A DNA stretch of 64,000 bases from Deltaproteobacteria bacterium (GTDB lineage Bacteria; Lernaellota; Lernaellaia; JACKCT01), in assembly GCA_027493875.1 (NCBI GenBank), contig JAOSJX010000004.1, forward strand, positions 62,001 to 126,000, in the 5' to 3' direction. The notes beneath the pieces were generated by a model. The model worked only from the letters and a program-made list of their open reading frames with translations, searched no databases and had not been told where the DNA came from. The translations under genes were made by a program, and so were the position numbers. Below, one piece after another: positions 17,894 through 27,988 of this stretch (positions are counted from its first letter, which is position 1; each line of letters opens with the position of its first letter).

Positions 17894-19789
17894 TTGCACG
17901 GGAAGGTTACAGGCGTTTTGCGTGGTAGGAAAATCGGCGCGTTTTGCGTCGCGGTCGTGGTGTGCGCGGGCCTCGCCGGCGGCTTGGCGTCGCCCGCCGC
18001 GGCCGACACGGTCATCTACTACGACAGCGACGACGACACCGGCGTGGGCGTTTTGTTCGCCAACATGATGCTCAACCTGGCCGGGCACTTCGATCCTTCC
18101 GTGGACACGGCCAACATCCTCGATTACCAGTCCGGCGACCTTTCCGATTACGACCACGCCGTTTACATCGGCGTGCTGTGGGGCCACCCGATCCCGGACG
18201 AATTTTTCGCGGACCTCGCCACGGGAACGCATCGCGTCCTCTGGATGGGCGCGAACCTGTTCGAACTGACGGACTACCTCGGCGGCAGCGGCCCCTTCGG
18301 CTTCGAATACGACAACTGGAGCGCCGGCGGCGGCCTCAACCGCATTTACTACAAAGGCCGCGAGATCGTCCGCGCCCTGGATTATTCCCACGACCGCGTC
18401 ACGGTGACCGGATCGCCTCAAGTGTTCGCGTATCTCGGCGACGCCGACGGCGCGTCGGACACGCCGTACTTTCTCTGCGGGGCGAATCTCTGCTTTCTGG
18501 CCGACATGCCGCTCTACTTTTACGGCGCGGACAGCCGCCCGGCGGTGCTCGCCGATCTTCTGCACGAGTTCTACCAGACCGGCGCCGGCGAGGAAAAACT
18601 CGCGATGGTGCGTTTCGAGGATTTGTCGCCGGGTGTGAACGACGCGCAGATTCTCCACGACGTCACCGACGATCTCGCGGCGCGCGGCGTGCCGTTTTCG
18701 ATGGGTGTCATTTCGGAGTTCCGGGATCCCGCCGGCATTTATTTTCCGCCGGATACGGCGTTCCGCCTCTCCGACGACCCGGATTTCGTCACCGCGCTTC
18801 AGTACATGCAGGCGCATGGCGGAACGATGATCATGCACGGATTCACGCACCAGCACGACGACGGCGTCACCGGCGACGACTGGGAGTTCGCCGAGGGCTT
18901 CAACGCGGTGCCGCTGGCCTACGATTCCGACGCGTGGGCGCGGGCGCGCGTGCTGGAAGGCCGCGCCGAACTCGCCGACCAGGGATTTCATCCGTGGATT
19001 TGGGAAACGCCGCATTACGCCGCGTCGCACGGCGACTACCTCGTGTTCGCGGATTATTTCGACGTCTACTTCGAGTGGCCGCTGGTCTTTCCGATTCGCC
19101 ACGACGCCGATCCCGTGTTCGCCACGGACCTTTCGCCCTCGGGGCAGATCGTCCCGTATTTCAGCGCGACGGGATCTTCCGGCATGGCGATCCTGCCGAT
19201 GACGCTCGGTTACATCGATCTCGCCGACCCGGGCGCGACGCCGGCGGCGCTGCTCGCGGCGGCCGATGATCTTTCCGTGGTGCGCGACGGCGTGGCCTCG
19301 TTCTACTTTCACCACACCGAGGTGAGCGCGGCGACGGTGATGACCGTCGTGGACGGCCTTCTCGCGCGCGGATACACGTTCGTCGGCCCCGATCATTTCG
19401 TCACGCCGCCCTCGACGACGACAACCACCACCAGCACGAGCACGACGACGTCCACCACGTCACCCGCGACCACGACCTCCTCCACGACGACCTCGACCTC
19501 GACGACGACGACAACCACGACCTCGTCCTCGACATCCACGACGTCCACGTCCTCCACGTCCACGTCGTCCACGTCGTCCACGTCGTCCACGTCCTCCACG
19601 TCCACGTCGTCCACCACACCGCCGACGACCACGACCACGTGGCACGCGCCGACCACCACCACGACCGGCGCGCCCACCACGACGACGACCACGTGGCACG
19701 TCCCGACGACGACCACCGTCCCCGCCACCACCAGCACGACCACCACGACCGACGAGGGCGACGGCGGCGGCTCCGTCTGCGGCGCCTAA
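17894..19789 (+). CDS. DUF2334-type (polysaccharide-deacetylase-like) surface protein with Thr-rich tail
   Basis: About 632 residues. A TTG start at 17894 has AGGAGG about ten bases upstream and leads into a signal peptide ending SPAAAD. The body matches DUF2334, a deacetylase-like NodB-fold family: LAMVRFEDLSPGVND, GGTMIMHGFTHQHDDGV and SFYFHHTEVS supply the expected Asp and His residues. The C-terminus is about 120 residues of Thr/Ser repeats. It is followed by an acidic-Gly end, DEGDGGGSVCGA, whose cysteine is third from last. The Thr stretch would form an extended, probably glycosylated stalk. The gene is intact. Enzymatic activity on a glycan is an inference from the family. Confidence 0.72.
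   Translation: MHGKVTGVLRGRKIGAFCVAVVVCAGLAGGLASPAAADTVIYYDSDDDTGVGVLFANMMLNLAGHFDPSVDTANILDYQSGDLSDYDHAVYIGVLWGHPIPDEFFADLATGTHRVLWMGANLFELTDYLGGSGPFGFEYDNWSAGGGLNRIYYKGREIVRALDYSHDRVTVTGSPQVFAYLGDADGASDTPYFLCGANLCFLADMPLYFYGADSRPAVLADLLHEFYQTGAGEEKLAMVRFEDLSPGVNDAQILHDVTDDLAARGVPFSMGVISEFRDPAGIYFPPDTAFRLSDDPDFVTALQYMQAHGGTMIMHGFTHQHDDGVTGDDWEFAEGFNAVPLAYDSDAWARARVLEGRAELADQGFHPWIWETPHYAASHGDYLVFADYFDVYFEWPLVFPIRHDADPVFATDLSPSGQIVPYFSATGSSGMAILPMTLGYIDLADPGATPAALLAAADDLSVVRDGVASFYFHHTEVSAATVMTVVDGLLARGYTFVGPDHFVTPPSTTTTTTSTSTTTSTTSPATTTSSTTTSTSTTTTTTTSSSTSTTSTSSTSTSSTSSTSSTSSTSTSSTTPPTTTTTWHAPTTTTTGAPTTTTTTWHVPTTTTVPATTSTTTTTDEGDGGGSVCGA
19417..19755. repeat. Low-complexity ACG/TCC/ACC repeat encoding a Thr/Ser stalk
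   Basis: About 340 bases of degenerate trinucleotide and hexanucleotide repeats inside the DUF2334 gene. The region includes six-base units (ACGTCC-like) and two copies of a longer unit containing ACGTGGCAC. It is in frame throughout and encodes Thr with some Ser and Pro. Such tracts vary in length by slippage. Confidence 0.8.
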
Positions 19790-19877
19790 CGGACGGGGGC
19801 ACGATCAGCCCGCCGTTGATCCCGCCGCCGCGTCGGCGTTACACTCGCGCCGTTGCTCATTACCCAGGTTGGTTGTC

Positions 19878-21934
19878 ATGAACATGAAATGGGGATCGTT
19901 CGTGCGGGCGTTGGGGCTGGCGGTTCTGCTTTGCGTCGTCGGGGTTCCGGCGTCCGCGGCGCCGCCGCCGCTGAAACCCGTTTTTGTCTACATGGTCGAC
20001 GTGACCAATTCGATGGTCGGCTGTCCGCGCTGTTTCTACGGCAAGAAAACGGACAACGTCATGCCCGAGGTGCTGGCCCGCATCGCCGAGGAAGTGAAGG
20101 CCGCGCCCAAGCCGCTCGAGGTGTTGGTCGTTCCCTTCGCGCGCGGCATCGCGGACTTCGACGGCGAAGGCCCCTTCGATCCCTGGCGCGTTTTTTATCA
20201 TCAACAACGACGCGGACGCCGAGGCGCTCGCCGAGTACCTGGACCCCGAGGCGTTCGGGCCGGAGGGCGGCGACGCCAAGACGGGTGGGCCGCAACTCCT
20301 GCCGAAATACGGTCCGCCGGGGAAGAAGCCAAAACGTGGCCGGGATTCGCCAAGGCCTGCGAGGAGCGCGACTACTTCACGTCGGCGCTCTACGACGCGA
20401 TCATCGCGGGCTTCGAACAGTTGCGCCGCCGCGTGCCCAACGACCGGGATGCGCGCCTCGCCTATCTCAGCGAACACCTTCACCGCCTCACCGTCTTTTC
20501 CGACAGCGAGAACGGCGTGAAGACCGCCATCTTCCCGCACATCCTTCAAGGCGCCGAGTTGCACCGCCAGGAAATGGACGGCCGATTCTGGCTGACGCGC
20601 GTGTACGCCGAAGGCAAGACGCCCGACAACGGCGTGGACGAGGAATTGCGCACCGAACGGCGCATCGCCGCGACGGAACCGGGGATCGTTATCGTCAAGC
20701 TCAAGGACATGCCGCCCGTGGCGGACATGCTGACGCTGAACACCTATCGCCTGACGGTCGAGCAATCGGTGGACGATCCGGAGCGGCTGGCCGAAGGCGT
20801 GCTCGCCTTGGATCTGCCGGAATTCTCCGCCGCCGGAACCGCCGAGAGCCTGCTCATCGAGGCGCGGCCGAGCGCGCTCGCCGCGTGGCCCGCCGGCACG
20901 GGCGTCACCGGCGAGGACGCCGTCGTCCCCGCGCCGTTCGACGACCTCCGCGTGTTGTTCAAACCCGCGGCGGTCGGCATCAAGAAGCTGCTCACAAGCG
21001 AGGCGGGGGCGGAGACCTTCCGCGTGCAACTCACGGCGACCGGCAAAAAGGGCGGCGCCGGCCCGCTCTTTCTCCTGAGCGGCGCGCCGGAATTGTCCAT
21101 TTTTATGGACGTGACGGTCTTGCCTCCGACGGGAACCATCACCGCGGCGTTCACCGCGCCCGGCCAAGGCGCCGCGGAATCGGAAGGCGTCTGGGTGGTT
21201 CCGCCGATCCCGATGCGGAAGATTCGGTCAGGCGGCCTGACGCCGGGGACGCTCGTGCTGACGGGCGACGCCTACGCGCTCGACCCCGAACTGAAGATAC
21301 GTTTTGACGAAGGCGCTCTGGCCATCGACGGGCCCGAGGGCGTGCCGCTGGCGGACGGCGCGACGGTCGGACTGGGAACGTTCAAGGTCGCGGTCAAAAC
21401 GCCGGCCGAGCCGGGAACCGTCAACGCCGAGTTATCGTTTGAAACGCTCAAGGCGCATCTGCGTTTCGCGGGCGGCGAGCGCGCGTACGCGGCGAAATTC
21501 CGCGTCGACGTGCAAAGCGACGCGCCGTTTTACGCGCTGATCGCCGCGATCGTGGCCGCCGTCCTCGGCGCCGCCGGAGCCGTGACGTACAAAATCGCGT
21601 TCTCCCCGCGAAAATATCGGGCGTGGGCGGCAAGCTCGTGTTGGTGCGTTCGCCGGAAGGGGAAACGGAAGTGGAGCGCGATTTGTCCGCGCACGAAGGC
21701 CCCACGTTTAAGGTCGGCGCCGCGGAGAGTTGCGACTGGACCATCACCGGTCCCATCGTCCCGCATATCGCCTTCGTCATCGAACGCCGACGCAAAGAGG
21801 GCCGCCTGCGCATCCACAAGGCCGACGCCGAAATCGAAAACGTTCTCCTCAACGGGCACGATATGGTCGAGAACTTCGTCAAGGACAACGACCGGATCAA
21901 GGTCCTCGAGTACGAGTTCGTATACCGCCGTTAG
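19878..21934 (+). CDS. von Willebrand A-like protein with membrane helix and FHA-like C-terminal domain
   Basis: About 685 residues. A signal peptide ends at PASAAPP. A vWA-like domain has the MIDAS start VYMVDVTNSMVG (DxTxS). A long beta-rich middle section follows, then a membrane helix (LIAAIVAAVLGAAGAVTYKI). The C-terminal part (FKVGAAESCDWTITGP ... VLLNGHDMVENFVKDNDRI) has the strand pattern of an FHA domain, which would lie in the cytoplasm. Frame breaks are the T-run 20191-20196 (one extra), the G-run 20319-20322 (one short) and the A-run 21611-21614 (one short). It could carry a surface signal to a cytoplasmic phospho-partner. It immediately precedes the minor-pilin locus. Confidence 0.65.
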
Positions 21935-22143
21935 ACCCTGTTCGGGGCGGCCGAAAACCGAAAAATATGCCGTGCGGCGAGGCCGCGGGAAGTGACGCCG
22001 GTCACACCCTGAGACGGCTTATTTCCATTTGGGATTTCAAGGACTTCCGAGACATTTTTTACCTTTCGTAATCCGTATCCGTTTTTTACCGGTCCGCCGC
22101 CCGCTGCCGACTGACATTCTTCTATAATATCAACTACTTATTG

Positions 22144-22160
22144 CTGGCATGAATTATGCT
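22144..22160 (+). promoter_or_regulatory. Candidate sigma54 (-24/-12) promoter of the minor-pilin locus
   Basis: The sequence CTGGCATGAATTATGCT has GG and GC ten bases apart, as sigma54 requires, and differs from the TGGCACG/TTGC consensus at two positions. It lies about 45 bases before the first minor-pilin ATG. Pilin genes in related groups often depend on sigma54 (established knowledge); its use here is inference. The 21935-22204 gap otherwise shows no gene. Confidence 0.5.
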
Positions 22161-22204
22161 CTTTTGATGGTCTGGCGTGTAGCCAAAGGAGTCGAGAAGC
22201 AAAA

Positions 22205-22786
22205 ATGGCACGCACGAATCGCAAAGGGTTTACGCTGGTCGAGCTGATGGTGGTCATCGCCGTCATGTCGATCACCGTCGCGGCGATTCCGGCGATCTGG
22301 ACCTGGCAGGGCGTCGCGCGGACCAACACCGCCGTCCGCGGGCTCGCCGCCGATCTGCGCATGGCGCGCTCGGTGGCGGTGGACCGCAACCACGACGTCG
22401 TCGTGGAGTTCGACGCGGCGAATAACGCGTACGCGATTTACGCCGACGCCGACGGCGACGGGCCGGAAATCGACGAGCTGATCAAGTCCGTCCAGTTGTC
22501 CGAGCTCGGCAAGAGCGTCGTGTTCGGCAGCAACTCGTCCGCCAAAATCGGCGGAGACGACTTCGTGGCCGCCGTGGATCTCGACGGGTCGCCGTCCCCC
22601 GCGCGCATCACGCTCAAAGCCAACGGCGAGGCGCTGCGTTGGGGCGCCCTGTATCTGGCGAGCGCCAAAGATCTTCAATCGGGCGACACGGATCGCAACC
22701 GGGCCGTTCAGATCCTCAAAACCGGCCGCGTCAGCATGCTGCGCTGGACCGGCGGATCGCCGGACCCGTGGATCGAGTATTACTGA
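22205..22786 (+). CDS. GspH/FimT-family minor pseudopilin
   Basis: Intact 193-residue prepilin. The leader MARTNRKG is cleaved before FTLVELMVVIAVMSITVAA, with the conserved Glu at position 5 of the mature protein. The C-terminal domain is GspH-like, with RGLAADLRMARSVAVDRNHD and a C-terminal beta part ending WIEYY. Minor pilins of this class prime pilus or pseudopilus assembly in the inner membrane. AAAGGAG lies upstream. It is the first gene of a five-gene cluster of pilin-like proteins, ten bases ahead of the next. No pilB, pilC or pilQ gene is in the window. Confidence 0.9.
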   Translation: MARTNRKGFTLVELMVVIAVMSITVAAIPAIWTWQGVARTNTAVRGLAADLRMARSVAVDRNHDVVVEFDAANNAYAIYADADGDGPEIDELIKSVQLSELGKSVVFGSNSSAKIGGDDFVAAVDLDGSPSPARITLKANGEALRWGALYLASAKDLQSGDTDRNRAVQILKTGRVSMLRWTGGSPDPWIEYY

Positions 22787-22796
22787 GAGGTGGACG

Positions 22797-23174
22797 ATGA
22801 AAAAGAAGCGGCAAAAACGAAACAACGACGGCTTCACGATGACGGAAGTGATCGTCGCGATCATGCTGCTGACGGTCGGCCTGCTGGCCGCGTCGTCCAC
22901 GATGGTCGCGGTGTTCCACAGCCGGACGTTTTCAAAGACCTTGCTCACGGCCACCAATCTGGCGCAAAAACATCTGGAAGACCTGAAAAGCCTGGACTAT
23001 CCCCAGATCGCTTCCACGACGGAGGCCTACGGGGATATTCAGGACAACATCAAGTTCCAGCGCGTCACGACCGTGACGGCCAACGCCGACGACACGCTCA
23101 AGACCGTCGTCGTCGAAGTCTCGGCGCCCAACGGCCAGTCCGTCACGTTGGAAACGCTGGTGTCCAAGCGATAG
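22797..23174 (+). CDS. PilV-like minor pilin
   Basis: Intact 125-residue prepilin with leader MKKKRQKRNNDG and cleavage before FTMTEVIVAIMLLTVGLLAA. A short C-terminal domain (ATNLAQKHLEDLKSLDYPQI) resembles PilV/GspI-type minor pilins, which have the same ALxxAxxxLE-like start after the helix. It would be processed by the prepilin peptidase and sit at the pilus tip complex. GAGAGG lies just before the ATG. It is followed after 11 bases by the PilW-like fusion gene. Confidence 0.85.
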   Translation: MKKKRQKRNNDGFTMTEVIVAIMLLTVGLLAASSTMVAVFHSRTFSKTLLTATNLAQKHLEDLKSLDYPQIASTTEAYGDIQDNIKFQRVTTVTANADDTLKTVVVEVSAPNGQSVTLETLVSKR

Positions 23175-23185
23175 GAGCCCGCCCG

Positions 23186-26100
23186 ATGCGCCGCCGGACC
23201 AAAGGTTTCACGCTCCTCGAAATGCTCGTCACCATGGGCGTCGGTCTGGCGATCGTCGCGGCGGCGTACGCGATCTACACCTTCCAGTCGAAAAGCTATT
23301 TGGTCATCGAAGAGGAAGTGCAGTCGCTGCAAAACGCGCGCATGGCCCTCGAACAGATGTCGCGCGAGTTGCGCATGGCCTCCTTCGGCGTCGTCGGCCA
23401 GGAAAGCATCGTCGACGCGAAAGTTTCCGACATCACCTTTCTCGGCGACATCGACTCGGACATCACCGGCGTGCTCGCGCAGGACGCGGACACCGGCGAC
23501 ACCGTCGTGTCCATCGACCTGAACGACGAGCAAGACACGGTCGAGAACGGCGAATACGTTTTCCTGCATCACCAGGACAAGTCGGCGATGGTTCCCGTCG
23601 CGGACTCGGGCGACCTCTACGACCTGTCGGGCGAGCCGGATACGATCAACCTTGACAGCGCGCTCACCGAGGACTTTCCGGCGACCACGACGATCGTGAA
23701 AACGGTCGAGTCGATCACCTACAGTTTCGATTACGGCCAGGGGGTGCTCAACAAAAACGGATCGCCGTTCGCCACCGGCATCGCCAACATCGAGTTCCAC
23801 TATTTCGACAAGCAGAACAACGAGATCGTGCCGCAGGCGCTGGCCAGCCTCAACCAAACCGAGCGCGCCGCGGTGCGCCGCGTCGAAATCCTCGTGGAGA
23901 CCTCCAACCCGCTGAAGCCGGGCGAGACGCGCTCCTATCAGACCGGCGTCGACCTGCGCAACATGGGCAATCCCGGCTTCGCCATGGACCAATGCGGAGC
24001 CGAACCCGCCCACGTCGCCGTCCATCACCGACGACGGCACGTGCGGGCACTTCACGGTCGCGTGGACCGCGCCGACGCAAAACGCCTGCGACGGCACGCC
24101 GCTGACCGACCTCGGCGGATACAAGATCAATTTCGGGGAGTCCAGCGGCGTGTACTACGCGCCCGCTTACAACGTTTCGCAGGAGACGTTGACCGAATTC
24201 GAAGCCGCCGATCTGCGCCTCGAGGACGGCAACACGTACTACGTGCAGCTTCTCGCCTACGACAACAGCTTCAACGAGTCCGCGCCGACCTCGGAGATCT
24301 CCTTCACGCTCGACGACGACACGCGCCCGGTTCCGCCGACGAACCTCGACGCCACGGCCGGCGTCGGCTCCGTCACGCTCACCTGGACGGCGTCGGAGGA
24401 CGTGGACGTGAAAGGCTACCGCGTCTATCGCGGAACCTCGCAGGGCTTTACGCCCGGCCCCGGCAACATGATCGTCGACGAAAGCGCGGTCGAGGCCGAC
24501 GACACGCAATTCACCGATACCACCGTCAGCGCCTGCGAAACCTACGTTTACAAAGTGGCCGCGGTGGACTGCGTCGACGCGGGAGAAGCGTCGGACGAGG
24601 CGTACGGCGACGGCGCCGGCGGCGGCGACGACGCGCCGGTCTCGGGACAGACCAACACGACGTCGACGGAAGACCCCGCTTCCGCGCCCAATCCGCCCAG
24701 CCCCTTCGGTGCGACCGGCGGCAACCAAAACGTCCACCTGTCGTGGACCAGCCCCTCGGCGCCTGATTTCGAAAAACTCGTCATCCGCTACGCGACCACG
24801 ACCTACCCGGGTTCCATCGTGGCCGGCAGCCTCGCCGGGGAAGTGGAATGCGCGCCCGGCGCCACCTTCTCCTTCGATCACACCGGCCTGACGAACGGCA
24901 TCACCTATTACTACTCGGCGTTCGCGTGCGACCGGTGCGGCAACTGCTCGGCCGCGGCGCAATCGTCCGCCATGCCGAATCTCGCGGGGCCCGTCGTCCA
25001 GATCATCACGCCCGGCGCCGGGCAGGTCATCAACGACGGAGAGCTCGTCTATCAGGCCCGCGCCTACGATCCGGACCAGGCCGATCTTTCCGCCACGCCG
25101 AACGTCGACACGGACAACGGAAAAGGCATCGCCGCGATCACCTTCCACGTCACCCCCGAACCGACCGATTCGGGCTGGCCGCGCGCCGAATACGCGAAGG
25201 AATACTGCGGCTTCGGCGGCGACATGAATCCCTGCGCCGAGGGCGACGTCTCCACGTGGTGCGCGGGCACCTACGATCTCTACGTCGTCGCCCAGGATGA
25301 CGAAGGCCAGACGACGCAATCGCCCTACACGCAGATCGTCGTGCAGAGCGGCGGCATCGACGACGACCAGACCTATACCAAAACGATTTCGGGAACGAAT
25401 AATCAGATCCTGACCTTCCAGGTCATCAATAGTTCCGACGCGTCGGTTAAACTGCTCGGCCTGCAGGCCGAGTGGGACCGCGCGAACGCGCGCCTCGGCG
25501 GCGTCGCCGTCCCCGCGGGCACGGTGATCTGGACCGACGCCGACCTCGGCCACCAGGCCGCCAGCGGCGAGGAGTTCACCTTTGACACCGGATCGCAGCC
25601 GACGATCGGCGCGGGCGATTCGGCGACCATCCAGCTCGTGTTCGAGCACTTCGCGACCACCCTCGCCGGGGTCGCCGGGCCGGGCTCCACGTCGATCAGC
25701 GTCAGCAGCAGCGCCGGTTTCTCCGCCGGCGATACCGTGTACATCGACAGCGGCGCGGGGCAGGAGGCGGTGCAGGTCGCGTCCGTTTCGACCGGCGTTC
25801 TCAATCTCACGGGCGCCGTCTCCGGAACGCACATTTACGGCGCGCGTGTCTCGCTGACCGCCAACGACAACGAAATGAACATGGCGGGCGCGCTGGTCAA
25901 CGTCTCGCTCAACTACGAAAAATCGAGCGGCGGACTGGTTTGCGAAAGCGACGACATCGCCGTCGTCGTGGCCGCGGGGCCGGTCATCGGCACGCCGTAT
26001 CAGGACGAACCGTCCGCCAATACCAGCATGAGCCAGACCGTCGGCCTCGTGCACGTGCAGAATTACCGGCCCGTGCCGGTGCACGTGACCGTCACCGATT

Positions 26101-26681
26101 ATTCCGGCACCGGCCTGTCGTCGGTGCGCGCGTACTACAAAGTGGACTCGGGCATGGCGACGACGCCGCCCTCCACCGGCTACGCCTACGTCGACATGGC
26201 CTACGATTCCGGCGACGCCCGCTGGGAGGGCACGATTCCCTTCGCGACGAACGCGCGCGTCTGGGTCTACTTCCTGGCCACCGACAACCAGAGCGCCACG
26301 GACCGCAAGCCGCCCAGCGGCGCCTACACCTACGATCTCGACGCGGACACGACGCCGCCGTCGTGCCCCCTTGGCCTTGTGGCGACAGCCGTCGGCGGGG
26401 ACGACATCGATCTGGACTGGCAGAAGAATTCCGAAGAGGACGTGATCGGGTACAACGTCTATCGCCGAAAGGACTGCGGGAACTGGGCCAAGGTTTACAC
26501 GCAGGTGACGGACCAGGAAACCGGCTCGCCCGACGTCGTGGACTACACGGACAACGCGCCGCAACTCAACCCCGGCAACTTCTGCTACGGATATTACCTC
26601 CGCGCCGTGGATTCCTCGGGGAACCAGAGCGAGAGTTGCGAATCCTACACGGCCGACGCGGGCGACTGCCCGTGCCCGTAA
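23186..26681 (+). CDS. PilW-like pseudopilin fused to a long FN3/Ig-type extension
   Basis: About 1,165 residues. Residues 1-270 are a PilW-like minor pilin: leader MRRRTKG, helix FTLLEMLVTMGVGLAIVAAA, and a domain ending RSYQTGVDLRNMGNPGF. The rest is a chain of extracellular beta domains: at least four FN3-like units (SVTLTWTASEDVDVKGYRVY and DIDLDWQKNSEEDVIGYNVY are typical), an Ig-like unit, and two others, with several Cys pairs. A one-base indel at about 23995-23997 separates the two frames. I join them because the FN3 frame has a stop at 23913 and no usable start before a GTG at 24150 that would cut the first FN3 domain. Such a tip-located pilin could display adhesive domains on a pilus. 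Confidence 0.7.
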
Positions 26682-26710
26682 CCGAAACGGGGGCGATGGG
26701 GAGTAGAGTG

Positions 26711-27868
26711 ATGAGAACGCCGCCGAAACGCAAAAAACCGATGGGGCCGCCGGCGCGGCGCGGCGCCGTGATGGTCACCGTGCTGCTCATCACCATGATC
26801 ACCATGCTCGTCGGCCTCGCCGCCATGATCGTGTCGTCGACCGACCTCAAAATCACGTGGAACTACAAACGCGGCGCGCAGGCCTTCTACGCCGCGGAAT
26901 CCGGCGTGCAGCGGGCGATCGCCGAGCTGCGCGAGGATAACGATTGGACCGACGGGTTCGCGGAAACCGCGCAGAACAACGGGACCCAATACGAAGTCGC
27001 GTTTTCGTCCATCTCGGAGAGTCTCGGCATGATCTCCGCCACCGGCCGCGCCGGAGCGAGCAAGCGTCGCATCGAGGTTATCGTTAATATCGACTCAGCC
27101 TTCGACCACGCCCTCAATATCGGCGGCGATCTGGTCATGGCCGGCAAACCGAAGATTTCATCGGAAGGCGTCCGGCTGAACGGGGACGCGTATTTCGACT
27201 GGGACAACGGCACGACGCCCATCAATCTCTACGCGCCGACGACGTCCACGCTGACCTACGCCGAAGGCTCCAACGAGCTGCCCGTCAACCGCATCGACGC
27301 CGAACCGCTCGACATCAAGGCCGCGCGCCTCACCGACGACGACTGGAACCGCCTCGCGAATCAGGCCGCGTCGAGCTATTTCTTCGACAACGACGGCATT
27401 ACGGGAAGCCGGGACGTCAGCATCACGATCAACAATTTGGATTTCAACGACGTCCCACCGAACGCCGAAGGAAAACGGACGATTTATGTGGACGGCGACC
27501 TGACCCTCAACGGCACCATCTCCGGCGTCGGCACGATCGTGAGCACCGGCAAAATCACCGGAACCGGCGGCTTCGTCGCAAACGGCAATCCGACGGTCAG
27601 TTTTGTCGCCAAGGACGACGTCCTCCTGAACTTCGATACGAACAACCAATCGAACCTGAACGGGCTGACGTACACGGAAGGCGATTACCGCATGTACGGC
27701 AAAATTCACTACACCGGCGTCGTCACGTCGTTCGGCGGAGCGACGATTCAAAACCCGTCCGAGTTCACGAACAACAACGATCCCGCCTATTGGTATACCT
27801 ACTCCGCCGCTTACGCGATTGTTTCCGACCCCATCGACATTCTGGCGTGGCAGGAGGTCACCGCATGA
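26711..27868 (+). CDS. PilX-like minor pilin, copy 1
   Basis: Intact protein of about 385 residues. The N-terminus ARRGAVMVTVLLITMITMLV and the following GLAAMIVSSTDLKITWNY are the PilX_N type, in which a Gly precedes the helix without the usual Phe. The long C-terminal domain is beta-rich with repeated hydrophobic turns such as GTISGVGTIVSTGKITGTGG, a right-handed beta-solenoid look. ATG 26711 has GGGGAG upstream; ATG 26696 is also possible. PilX-type proteins act with PilV/PilW in pilus tip complexes. It begins 29 bases after the fusion gene and has a close paralogue downstream. Confidence 0.8.
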   Translation: MRTPPKRKKPMGPPARRGAVMVTVLLITMITMLVGLAAMIVSSTDLKITWNYKRGAQAFYAAESGVQRAIAELREDNDWTDGFAETAQNNGTQYEVAFSSISESLGMISATGRAGASKRRIEVIVNIDSAFDHALNIGGDLVMAGKPKISSEGVRLNGDAYFDWDNGTTPINLYAPTTSTLTYAEGSNELPVNRIDAEPLDIKAARLTDDDWNRLANQAASSYFFDNDGITGSRDVSITINNLDFNDVPPNAEGKRTIYVDGDLTLNGTISGVGTIVSTGKITGTGGFVANGNPTVSFVAKDDVLLNFDTNNQSNLNGLTYTEGDYRMYGKIHYTGVVTSFGGATIQNPSEFTNNNDPAYWYTYSAAYAIVSDPIDILAWQEVTA

Positions 27869-27988
27869 TGTGGAACGAAGCGATCGAGCCGGTCCATTTT
27901 CCCGCCGAGCCCGGTTTTTCTTAAGAAAAAAGCGGATTTAACCGATAATGAGGATAAGGACACGTGCGTCCGGAGGGCGCCGGAGAGA

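Noticed and set aside
19408..19770. Repetitive tract considered as a CRISPR array
   Set aside because: No constant spacer length or palindromic repeat; it is an in-frame Thr/Ser coding repeat.
23850..26564. 904-residue open frame on the minus strand opposite the FN3 gene
   Set aside because: Rich in Arg, Val, Gly and Asp with no domain, signal or ribosome-binding site; it is the antisense shadow of GC-rich codons in the FN3 gene.
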